A stretch of 11,778 nt of DNA, taken from JABDJL01 sp047614505 (GTDB taxonomy: Bacteria > Pseudomonadota > Gammaproteobacteria > Xanthomonadales > SZUA-36). The translations under genes were made by a program, and so were the position numbers. The stretch lies in assembly GCA_047614505.1 (NCBI GenBank), contig JBLHGQ010000087.1, positions 1-11,778 on the forward strand, in the 5' to 3' direction. The notes below the pieces were generated by a model, which made no database searches, had not been told where the DNA came from, and saw only the letters and a list, made by a program, of their open reading frames with translations. Of the stretch, positions 1 to 6,367 are shown piece by piece (position 1 is the first letter of the stretch; each line of letters begins with the position of its first letter).

Positions 1-1244
1 GGACCACCTTCAGAAAAGTGGCGTGATTCTGCAAATGTCACACCATGTTTAGCGACACGTTCCGCGACCAGGGCAATTTCCTCATCCGTATCTGCAGCGA
101 AGCGGTTCAGTGCAACTACCGGTATCTTCTTGAAGTTGGCTGCACTCTCAATATGCTTATCGAGGTTTTCCAGCCCGCCCCGCACTGCATCGGTATCGGG
201 TTCTTCCAGGCGGGTCTTGTCTTTGCCACCGTGTAACTTCAGGGCACGGATGGTGGTAACCAACACCAGCGCATCGGGGTCCAGACCGGCAGAACGGCAC
301 TTGATATCAAAAAACTTTTCAGCACCCAGGTCGAATCCAAAACCCGCCTCGGTAATTGTCCAGTCCGCAAAATGTTGAGCCATGCGGGTAGCGAATACGG
401 TATTGCAGCCATGAGCAATATTCGCAAACGGACCACCATGTATAAACGCCGGGACACCTTCAACTGTCTGCAGCAAATTGGGATGCACGGCATCACGCAA
501 CATGGCCATCATGGCACCTGAGATTTCAAGTGATTTCACATACACCGGCTTTACGTCATATGTAAAACCAAGCAGGATATTATCCAGCCTGTTTTTCAGG
601 TCTTCAAGGCTATTAGCCAGGCACAGGATTGCCATGACTTCTGATGCCGCGGTAATGTCGAAACCATCTTCACGCGGCACGCCCTGCACTTTTCCACCCA
701 GGCCAATGACCATGTTTCTCAGGCTGCGGTCATTCATATCCATACAACGCCGCCACACGATGGTTCGTGGATCAATGTTGAGATCATTGCCGTGGAAAAT
801 ATGGTTATCCAGCATCGCCGAAATGAGGTTATTGGTAGTGGTGATCGCATGAAAATCACCTGTTAAGTGCAGATTTATTCGATCAGCAGGGACGACTTGA
901 GCATAGCCTCCACCGGTTGCGCCCCCTTTTATACCCATACAAGGACCCAAGGATGGTTCTCGAAGCGCCAGACAAACCGACTCCCCAATGTGCTTCAAAC
1001 CTTGCGCCAGACCAATTGAGGTTGTTGTCTTGCCTTCGCCGGCCGCTGTAGGCGTGGTTGCCGAGACCAAAACCAGTTTGCCATTTCCAGGTCGTTTTCG
1101 TGGCTGCGAGAGTGCATCCAGGCTTACTTTTGTGACCTCATCACCAAAAGGAATCAGATGTTGACGATCAACACCGAGGGCAGCTGCAACTTCTGAAATT
1201 GGGCTTACGTCAGCCTGGTGGGCAATATCATGGTCAGACAACAT
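1..1244 (-). CDS. fhs: Formate-tetrahydrofolate ligase, 3' end outside window
   Basis: Joins formate to tetrahydrofolate using ATP, giving 10-formyl-THF; the reaction can run backwards to release formate and ATP. I translated one uninterrupted frame of 414 codons from 1244 to the window edge, roughly the first three quarters of a family that is usually near 555 residues. Visible motifs: the nucleotide-binding stretch TTPTAAGEGKTTT (about residues 63-75), GIKGGATGGGYAQ (104-116), INLHLTGDFHA (123-133), then further in LGGKVQGVPRE, VTTIRALKLHGG and VVALNRF. The start at 1244 is supported by CAAGGA at 1253-1258, with AAGGA 8 bases upstream of the ATG. It follows moeA by 49 bases on the same strand, so it is probably the last known gene of the mobA-moaB-moeA operon. 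Two signature positions differ from the common form (GGATGGGY rather than GGAAGGGY, VTTIRALK rather than VATIRALK or VPTIRALK). Family assignment is very secure; the direction in the cell is not shown by the sequence. Confidence 0.96.
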   Translation of the reverse strand, partial: MLSDHDIAHQADVSPISEVAAALGVDRQHLIPFGDEVTKVSLDALSQPRKRPGNGKLVLVSATTPTAAGEGKTTTSIGLAQGLKHIGESVCLALREPSLGPCMGIKGGATGGGYAQVVPADRINLHLTGDFHAITTTNNLISAMLDNHIFHGNDLNIDPRTIVWRRCMDMNDRSLRNMVIGLGGKVQGVPREDGFDITAASEVMAILCLANSLEDLKNRLDNILLGFTYDVKPVYVKSLEISGAMMAMLRDAVHPNLLQTVEGVPAFIHGGPFANIAHGCNTVFATRMAQHFADWTITEAGFGFDLGAEKFFDIKCRSAGLDPDALVLVTTIRALKLHGGKDKTRLEEPDTDAVRGGLENLDKHIESAANFKKIPVVALNRFAADTDEEIALVAERVAKHGVTFAESRHFSEGG

Positions 1245-1293
1245 GTCATATATCCTTGTTTTAATAGGTTTTTAAAAAATCTAGCGGGCTATT

Positions 1294-2478
1294 CTATAAT
1301 AAAAATTGATAGGGTAAATAATCGATTTCATCCCCTGCTGAAATAACCTCCCCTTCGCGATGTACGCCAAGGCCGTCACCCCAAACAGTTGATAATAAAA
1401 CACCGCTACTTTGCTGAGGAAAACACTCCAGCCCGATCGCGGAGGATTTTACCCTCAAATACTCTGTTCGGGTGGCTTGCTTGCGACTAAAAAGTGCCGG
1501 TTTGCGCAGTGGAATCACTTCTGTGTCGCTAATCCCCTGGCTGGCCATCAGAAACGGTCTGGCGATAATCAGGCAGGTCACCAGCACTGATGAGGGATTG
1601 CCTGGCAGACCAAGGAAAGGAACGCCATCTACATTTCCAAATGCAAATGGTTTGCCGGGTTTAATGGAAACCTTCCATAAATCGATACCACCAAGTTCAC
1701 TTACTACATTCTTGATATGGTCTTCTTCACCGACCGACACTCCGCCAGAGGACACAATGACATCTGCCTGCTGCGCGGCACTGCACAACAGCTCGCGAAT
1801 GGATTCGGGATCATCCGGTGCAATACCCATGTCCACAACTTCAAAACCCCAGCCCTTCATCAGGCCACAGAGCAAATAACGATTGGAGTTATAGATCTGG
1901 CCCGGCATAAGCTGCTCACCGGGCTCTCGTAATTCATCGCCATTTGAAATGACGGCGACCTTGAGTGGTCGGAAGGTTCTTACCGAAGCAATGCCCAGTG
2001 ACGCAATCAGGCCGATATCCTGTGGACGAATTCTGGAACCCGGGCTAAACACCGCCTGCCCGATGGCAACATCCTGAGCTCGTCGCCTGATGTTCGTGCT
2101 CTGATCAGGAAGTGTGTGAATAAATACCTGATTGGCATTTGTTTCACAGTTTTCCTGCATCACAACCGTATCGGCGCCCACAGGTATTTCCGCACCGGTG
2201 AATATTCTTGCGGCCGTTCCTGCCAAAAGTGGTGAGGGAGAAACTCCCGCGGGAATTCTCATACTGACCTCGATCGGAACTTCAGCACTGGTCCAGTCAG
2301 CATGGCGCAAAGCATAGCCGTCCATTGCGCTGTTATCAGCTGGCGGGACATCAATTCCGGCAACGATATGTTCCGCCAGCACCCTGCCTAAGGTCTGGCT
2401 CAGAGCAGTGTCTTCAACCGTTACCAATTCCCTGCTTTGTTTCAGTAATTGCGCAACTGCTTCGTCAACCGATTGCAT
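1294..2478 (-). CDS. moeA: Molybdopterin molybdenumtransferase MoeA
   Basis: Inserts molybdate into adenylylated molybdopterin, the step that makes active Moco, in the cytoplasm. With the chosen start the protein is 394 residues, close to the roughly 400 of the family. Motifs: DNSAMDGYA (48-56), FTGAEIPVGADTVV (93-106), SNGDEL (178-183), the MoCF-domain loop SSGGVSVGEEDHIK (243-256), KPGKPFAFG (273-281), GLPGNPSS (290-297) and the C-terminal beta domain with SSGVLLSTVWGDGL. An open frame runs further up to an ATG at 2520, but that would overlap moaB by 37 bases and add 14 residues unlike family N-termini. The ATG at 2478 sits 5 bases after the moaB stop and begins MQSVDEAVAQLL, as MoeA proteins do. 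The ribosome-binding site is weak (TAGG), so translation is probably coupled to moaB. Identity is secure; the exact start is likely. Confidence 0.96.
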   Translation of the reverse strand: MQSVDEAVAQLLKQSRELVTVEDTALSQTLGRVLAEHIVAGIDVPPADNSAMDGYALRHADWTSAEVPIEVSMRIPAGVSPSPLLAGTAARIFTGAEIPVGADTVVMQENCETNANQVFIHTLPDQSTNIRRRAQDVAIGQAVFSPGSRIRPQDIGLIASLGIASVRTFRPLKVAVISNGDELREPGEQLMPGQIYNSNRYLLCGLMKGWGFEVVDMGIAPDDPESIRELLCSAAQQADVIVSSGGVSVGEEDHIKNVVSELGGIDLWKVSIKPGKPFAFGNVDGVPFLGLPGNPSSVLVTCLIIARPFLMASQGISDTEVIPLRKPALFSRKQATRTEYLRVKSSAIGLECFPQQSSGVLLSTVWGDGLGVHREGEVISAGDEIDYLPYQFLL

Positions 2479-2483
2479 TTTGC

Positions 2484-3002
2484 CTATCGTCCAGCACCGG
2501 TCTGGCCGACAAAGTTGCATGGTTTATGGGTTGCATTGAGTTGTTCTTCAAGAATACCTGTCCACGCAGTGCGGCAGGCCCCAGTTGAGCCTGGAACACA
2601 AAAAATCAGAGTTTTATTGGCCAGACCGGCACATGCACGGGACTGAACAGTAGATGAGCCAATTTCTTCGTATGAAATTTGCCGGAACAGTTCACCAAAC
2701 CCGGTAACCTCCCGGTCGAATAATGGAATCAATGCCTCTGGTGTTGAATCGCGGTCGGTCATGCCTGTGCCGCCAGTGCAGATAACAACATGAATATCGG
2801 GCGCAGCAATCCAGGCTGAGACGGCAGACCGCATGGCATAAATGTCATCTTTGCAGATATGACGCATCACTACTTTATGACCGGCTTTTGTCGCCAATTC
2901 TTCTAGCGCATCACCGGAAGTATCATTTTCTGCGGTGCGGGTATCCGAGACCGTCAGTACAACGATATTCAAAGGGATGAAATTCAGAATTTTATGTGCC
3001 AT
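2484..3002 (-). CDS. moaB: Molybdenum cofactor biosynthesis protein MoaB
   Basis: MoaB/MogA family, which adenylylates molybdopterin ahead of metal insertion by MoeA. The 172-residue product matches E. coli MoaB in length (about 170) and in order of motifs: TVSDTR (17-22), DTSG (27-30), CTGGTGMTDRDSTPEAL (75-91), PLFDREVTGFGELFR (93-107), EEIGSST (112-118), NKTLIFCVPGST (129-140), ACRTAW (142-147) and the tail PCNF. The GGTG loop and the DREV..FGE block are the nucleotide and cofactor-binding parts of the family. The frame can be extended to a TTG at 3035 that overlaps the mobA stop, but the ATG at 3002 has a clear GAAGG seven bases upstream and gives the expected N-terminus. In organisms with MogA, MoaB can be redundant; no mogA lies in this window, so MoaB may be the main adenylyltransferase here (inference). 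Confidence 0.96.
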   Translation of the reverse strand: MAHKILNFIPLNIVVLTVSDTRTAENDTSGDALEELATKAGHKVVMRHICKDDIYAMRSAVSAWIAAPDIHVVICTGGTGMTDRDSTPEALIPLFDREVTGFGELFRQISYEEIGSSTVQSRACAGLANKTLIFCVPGSTGACRTAWTGILEEQLNATHKPCNFVGQTGAGR

Positions 3003-3009
3003 TGAGTTG

Positions 3010-3014
3010 CCTTC
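3010..3014 (-). promoter_or_regulatory. Ribosome-binding site that sets the moaB start
   Basis: GAAGG on the minus strand, seven bases before the ATG at 3002. It decides against the upstream in-frame TTG at 3035, which has no such site. Confidence 0.6.
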
Positions 3015-3031
3015 ATCTGAACCGCCTATCT

Positions 3032-3664
3032 TCAATCCGCGGCCGTGTCAGAGTCAAGCAGACGTTCTGCCATCTGCAGATCAGCGCGGGTGTTTACATT
3101 AAAAAAGGGCGCAACTCGAGCGTTTGGCCATTCGGTCGTGCAATAGGGCAAACGGTCCAGCATATACATCAACCCGCCCTTACCTTCGGTCGTAACGACC
3201 GATTTTACATGGGGAAATACGCTTCGATGCCATAGCGAAAATGTCGGTTGTGGTACGAGTTCATAGCAGGCCACGCTAACTGGTTTTTCTGAAGTAATAG
3301 CCTCGCTAAACAGTAGTTCAGCGAGATTCAGAGGAATAAAGGGTGCATCGCAGGGCGTGAGCAGCATCCACTCGAGATCACTGCTCTCAAAAACATTGCG
3401 CATTGCCGAATACAGTCCTGTCAGCGGTCCACGGTGCCTTTTCACTGCATCTTCGACAATATCCAGACCCAATGTATCGATTTCCGACTCCGCATCCTGG
3501 GTGCTGACCAACAGGGGACTGACCTGCGATTTCAGCCGGGCAATAACATGATGGATCATGGGCTGATCACCCAGTTGAATCATGGCTTTGCTGCCCGGGC
3601 CAAGCCGGCTTGACTGTCCTCCGGCAAGAATGACACCTGCGATTTGTGAAGTGGCGTGGCTCAT
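3032..3664 (-). CDS. mobA: Molybdenum cofactor guanylyltransferase MobA
   Basis: Transfers GMP from GTP to Mo-molybdopterin to give the guanine dinucleotide cofactor that bacterial formate dehydrogenases of the DMSO-reductase family carry. With the start at 3664 it has 210 residues, normal for MobA (about 190-210). Motifs: the GTP-binding loop LAGGQSSRLGPGSKA (13-27; the usual form is LAGGxSxRMGxDK, so the aspartate before lysine is serine here), RGPLTGL (78-84), LLTPCDAPFIP (101-111) with the metal-binding aspartate, and FFNVNTRADLQMAERLL near the C-terminus. The frame extends to a TTG at 3712, which would overlap the divergent gene's own start codon; the ATG at 3664 starts a normal N-terminus but has no clear Shine-Dalgarno. 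First gene of the mobA-moaB-moeA-fhs run. It fits the FdsA/FdhD genes downstream, which need this cofactor. Confidence 0.94.
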   Translation of the reverse strand: MSHATSQIAGVILAGGQSSRLGPGSKAMIQLGDQPMIHHVIARLKSQVSPLLVSTQDAESEIDTLGLDIVEDAVKRHRGPLTGLYSAMRNVFESSDLEWMLLTPCDAPFIPLNLAELLFSEAITSEKPVSVACYELVPQPTFSLWHRSVFPHVKSVVTTEGKGGLMYMLDRLPYCTTEWPNARVAPFFNVNTRADLQMAERLLDSDTAAD

Positions 3665-3680
3665 ATGAATTATTATGACA

Positions 3681-3692
3681 TTGTATTTACAA
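3681..3692. promoter_or_regulatory. 12-base palindrome between divergent start codons, possible operator
   Basis: TTGTATTTACAA is a perfect inverted repeat (TTGTA-TT-TACAA) near the middle of the 47 bases that separate the mobA start (3664) from the divergent gene at 3712. Any promoters for the two genes must lie here or overlap the opposite coding start. I could not assign convincing -35/-10 pairs on either strand. A 12-base AT-rich palindrome can arise by chance, so the operator role is only a suggestion. Confidence 0.25.
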
Positions 3693-3711
3693 GCCGTGCC
3701 AAGGAACCGCA

Positions 3712-4428
3712 ATGAAAATCATAAAAACTGAAATCCAATGGGGCCGACTTGCGATTGAAGCTGCTGTCATCATTCTTAGCATACTGCTGGCGTTTGCCAT
3801 TGATGCATGGTGGGACCAGAATCAGCAACAGAAATTGGCGGCGGAACAACTTGTGCGTGTAAAGGCAGAGCTTGAATCAAATGCTGAAATCATTGAGTTC
3901 AAGTTAAAAACATTAACTACCGCTGTTCATGCAACTTCAAAATTTCAAAGCTGGATGGGGCCTGAGCCAGAAAATATATCCTTAGAAGTATTTTCCGAGC
4001 AGTGGGTGGACATGGTATCTATTGGCTTCTTCACCTTGCTGCAAAGTGCAGGTTCCGAATTCATGGCCACTGGTCTGGTAGCAGAAGAAACTCATGCAGG
4101 CATTCGTGTGGGATTGTCTGAATGGTTCAACGATGGAAATGATCTCGAGCAACAATACGCAATGCTTCGTGAGGCCCATACCAACTTTATGGATCACTTG
4201 AATAAAACAACTCCAATAATGCACGTTACTGCAACGAATCCCGTCATGTCAGCCGACATTCAATCCAAGTTTCCATTTGATCCGAACCTCATACTTACCG
4301 ACCCAGTGACAGAAAACCTGCTTGGGCAATATCTGATACGTATGGAGTTTTTCAGAAATGAAGGTAAATTCTTCCTCGAGAAGCAATCCGAATTGATCAA
4401 ATTGGTTGATTCCGAAATTTTGAACTAG
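3712..4428 (+). CDS. Unknown protein with one N-terminal membrane helix
   Basis: The only plus-strand gene in the window. The 238-residue product begins with a short positively charged stretch, then one hydrophobic helix at about residues 12-30 ending in LLAFAIDAWWDQ, followed by a Gln/Lys/Glu-rich stretch (about 34-70) likely to be helical or coiled coil, and a soluble remainder with no motif I recognise. N-terminal anchors of the form 'E...ILSILLAFAIDxW' occur in many uncharacterised bacterial proteins, some annotated as DUF6090-like; I cannot confirm membership. AAGGA at 3701-3705 precedes the ATG by six bases and supports the start. It is divergent from mobA and convergent with fdsD, whose stop codon lies 19 bases from its own. 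No cleavable signal is evident, so the bulk probably faces the periplasm as an anchored domain (inference). Function unknown. Confidence 0.8.
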   Translation: MKIIKTEIQWGRLAIEAAVIILSILLAFAIDAWWDQNQQQKLAAEQLVRVKAELESNAEIIEFKLKTLTTAVHATSKFQSWMGPEPENISLEVFSEQWVDMVSIGFFTLLQSAGSEFMATGLVAEETHAGIRVGLSEWFNDGNDLEQQYAMLREAHTNFMDHLNKTTPIMHVTATNPVMSADIQSKFPFDPNLILTDPVTENLLGQYLIRMEFFRNEGKFFLEKQSELIKLVDSEILN

Positions 4429-4447
4429 AGTTATTGATCTGAATCGC

Positions 4448-4663
4448 TCAATCGCTGGAAATATCCTTCATCGCAGCACGAACCGGGTCGTCAACGCCTT
4501 GGCCACCGGATGAGATGTAATCCCAAAACAATTTTCGCATGGACGGCGCCCAAAACCGGGTGATGTGATCGCCTACGCGGAAAACCTGGTCGTCGTGATA
4601 ACTGAAATTGACCGAGATCTGGTTTGCCATTTTTCTTAAGTGTTCTAATTCAGTGTCAGCCAT
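4448..4663 (-). CDS. fdsD: NAD-dependent formate dehydrogenase delta subunit FdsD
   Basis: Small 71-residue protein of the FdsD family, a subunit or assembly partner of soluble NAD+-dependent molybdenum formate dehydrogenase. The features that identify it are the N-terminal LRKMANQIS (about 9-17), HITRFWAPSMRKLFWDYI (33-50) and GGQGVDDPVRAAM (53-65), a pattern and length typical of FdsD. It has no membrane segment. In classical fds operons (fdsGBACD) this gene lies right behind the FdhD homologue; here it is about 4.8 kb from fdhD with a tRNA and four other genes between. The upstream 107 bases to the DUF819 gene stop hold no clear terminator, so it could be read from that cluster or from its own promoter; I could not fix one. 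The Shine-Dalgarno is weak. Recognition is by motif only, but the fdsA gene in the same window makes it credible. Confidence 0.85.
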   Translation of the reverse strand: MADTELEHLRKMANQISVNFSYHDDQVFRVGDHITRFWAPSMRKLFWDYISSGGQGVDDPVRAAMKDISSD

Positions 4664-4770
4664 AACGTCATTTTTCCGGTAAGACGAACAGGGGATTGAA
4701 TAGTAATCGCTGTCGGCTGGAATTTCAGCAATGATTCAAACTATCAGGCACTTATTTTCCTATATATTTT

Positions 4771-5919
4771 TTACGGGAATAAAGACCAAACCCAAACACC
4801 GATAAAGGTGCCAAAGGAATTTCCAATGGTCCCTGCAATAATTCCGGGCGTCATCAAATTTGGCCAACCTTTAGCGGAGGCAATTGCTGTTGCAGAAGTG
4901 ACTCCACCTACGCAAGCGGTTGAGCCAATAATAATTTCTGAAATATCAAGTTTTGCCCATTTCCCCAAACCCAGAATGATAATCAAATGCACAATCAGCA
5001 TGACACTGGCAAACAGAAACAAAAGCGGGCCAATTTCAAATAAAACCCAAATATCTGCCGAAGCAGCAAGTGCCGCCAGAAAAATAAATATCAGAAAAAT
5101 CCCAGCTTCAAAATCACCCGAGAGCCGTTTAATAAACGCCGGGGCAAGGTTGGCCAAAGCCAAGGCATAGGCTGTCGTGAACAAAATCGCTAAATTCGGT
5201 TTTCCTATTAAATCCGCGGAAAGCATTCCTAAGGCCGCCATAGCAAAAGCTGCGGCCAGCGCCATGGCCAGGCCAACCAGATCCACGTTTTTCATCCGGT
5301 ATATGGAGTCATCCATATGGATAGCGCTGGCATCTCCGCCAGCAGCATGTTTATTCTCAAAATATTTGGAAACAAGCGTAATGCCCGGTAAGGCGATCAA
5401 AAACAAAGTAACAAGATTGGTGGCAATGTTATCTGCGCCAATGGCAGCAATATACGGCCCACCCTGTTGAAAATCGATCGTTGCTGCGACCGCGGCAAAA
5501 TTTGCTCCGCCGCCGATATAAGTAGCACTGAACATTCCGGCCATTGGGGCGGTCAACTCGCCCAAGGGCACCAGATATACAGCAACCAGAGTGCCTGCCA
5601 GAATACCAATAATCCCAAATCCAAAGGCAAGAAGTGTCGGGCCCGCTTCTTTAAGGGCCTTTCTTAAATCTGCCCGAAAAAGCAGCAAAGGAAGAGCAAC
5701 AGGAAGCAACATTTCCCAAATGAGGTGGTAAGTTGGCGCATCAGTCGGGATGATTTTGAGGTTTGCCAATATCATCGCGGCAGTCATCGTAATCAGGATG
5801 CCCGTTGCTCGACGGCCCCAACGGGTCTTTCGCTCAGCCCAAAAGCCGAAAGCAACGCAGCCAAGTAAAACGCCCAAAAGAGCAAAGTCTGCCTCGGCGG
5901 ATATGAGTGGGAAATTCAT
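4771..5919 (-). CDS. DUF819-family inner membrane permease
   Basis: A 382-residue, strongly hydrophobic protein with about ten predicted membrane helices. Two glycine-rich segments mark the DUF819 (YjcL-like) family: MFSATYIGGGANFAAVA (129-145) and, in the second half, TACVGGVTSATAIASAKGW (334-352) followed by GTIGNSFGTFIG (363-374). Their similar character in the two halves suggests an inverted structural repeat, as in many secondary transporters. The central loop (about 185-210) is hydrophilic. Substrate is unknown for this family as far as I know. GAGG lies eight bases before the ATG, and the gene starts 21 bases after the GFA-family gene ends, so the two are probably cotranscribed. A link to formate or another one-carbon substrate would be guesswork from location alone. 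Confidence 0.88.
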   Translation of the reverse strand: MNFPLISAEADFALLGVLLGCVAFGFWAERKTRWGRRATGILITMTAAMILANLKIIPTDAPTYHLIWEMLLPVALPLLLFRADLRKALKEAGPTLLAFGFGIIGILAGTLVAVYLVPLGELTAPMAGMFSATYIGGGANFAAVAATIDFQQGGPYIAAIGADNIATNLVTLFLIALPGITLVSKYFENKHAAGGDASAIHMDDSIYRMKNVDLVGLAMALAAAFAMAALGMLSADLIGKPNLAILFTTAYALALANLAPAFIKRLSGDFEAGIFLIFIFLAALAASADIWVLFEIGPLLFLFASVMLIVHLIIILGLGKWAKLDISEIIIGSTACVGGVTSATAIASAKGWPNLMTPGIIAGTIGNSFGTFIGVWVWSLFP

Positions 5920-5940
5920 AGATTAAGGCCTCATTGTGAC

Positions 5941-6357
5941 TTACAAATCAGTCCGGTACTCCTCGAACCCGGGGATTTCATTGTCAGTACACGACCAGCC
6001 TGTACGGGAACCACAAAAAATACTCGCCTGGGGTTGCATGGACGGCTCATCATCCAACGAACCTGCGGGGATAAAAACCGTTCCGGAGGCCTCGTCAAAA
6101 CGGGGCATGCGGCTGCCACATACCTTGCAGAAACTGTTTTTGAACCGCTGCGCCCCGGGCGGCATATAGCTGGAAAGAAGCTCTTCACCCGCCAGCCATG
6201 TGAGCTGGCCTTCGACAAACAGATTGCTGGCATGACCGGTGCCGGTCACCTTGCGACAACGGCTGCAGTGGCAATGGTAGAAGCGTTTCTCCTCTCCTGT
6301 GACGGAATATTTCACAGCACCGCAAAGGCAACTACCCGTTAATGTATTGTTGCTCAT
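5941..6357 (-). CDS. GFA (CENP-V fold) zinc-binding family protein
   Basis: A 138-residue protein with the complete cysteine set of the GFA family: CLCGAV (C10, C12), HCHCSRCRK (C29, C31, C34) and FCKVCGSRMP (C77, C80), which bind one structural and one second zinc ion. The family is named after glutathione-dependent formaldehyde-activating enzyme, but most members have unknown activity and even the founding activity has been questioned, so no reaction should be assumed. Position is suggestive: it lies 10 bases after the TPR-sulfotransferase gene and 21 bases before the DUF819 gene on the same strand, in a neighbourhood of formate and folate genes. No glutathione-dependent formaldehyde dehydrogenase or S-formylglutathione hydrolase is seen here. 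The start at 6357 gives a family-like N-terminus (LTGSCLCGAVKY), though its ribosome-binding site is poor. Confidence 0.92.
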   Translation of the reverse strand: MSNNTLTGSCLCGAVKYSVTGEEKRFYHCHCSRCRKVTGTGHASNLFVEGQLTWLAGEELLSSYMPPGAQRFKNSFCKVCGSRMPRFDEASGTVFIPAGSLDDEPSMQPQASIFCGSRTGWSCTDNEIPGFEEYRTDL

Positions 6358-6367
6358 GGTTTGTATT

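Noticed and set aside
1272..1292. TAGCCCGCTA followed by a T run between moeA and fhs, as a terminator
   Set aside because: The stem is at most four pairs with a two-base loop, too small to fold as a functional hairpin.
3665..3712. Start of mobA at the TTG at 3712
   Set aside because: It would overlap the start codon of the divergent gene and adds 16 residues before a normal MobA N-terminus.
4700..4740. Promoter for fdsD (TTGCTG with TACTAT on the minus strand)
   Set aside because: The spacer is about 20 bases, too long for a convincing sigma70 promoter. The GCTGAAATTCCAGC imperfect palindrome there is also weak.
4664..4770. Repeat of the tRNA-Arg 3' end marking an island boundary
   Set aside because: I compared this gap with the T-arm and acceptor sequence and saw no matching stretch.
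4808..5470. Plus-strand open frames opposite the DUF819 gene
   Set aside because: They are antisense to a strong membrane-protein frame, rich in Lys/Ala/Ser as expected from reversed hydrophobic codons, and match no family.
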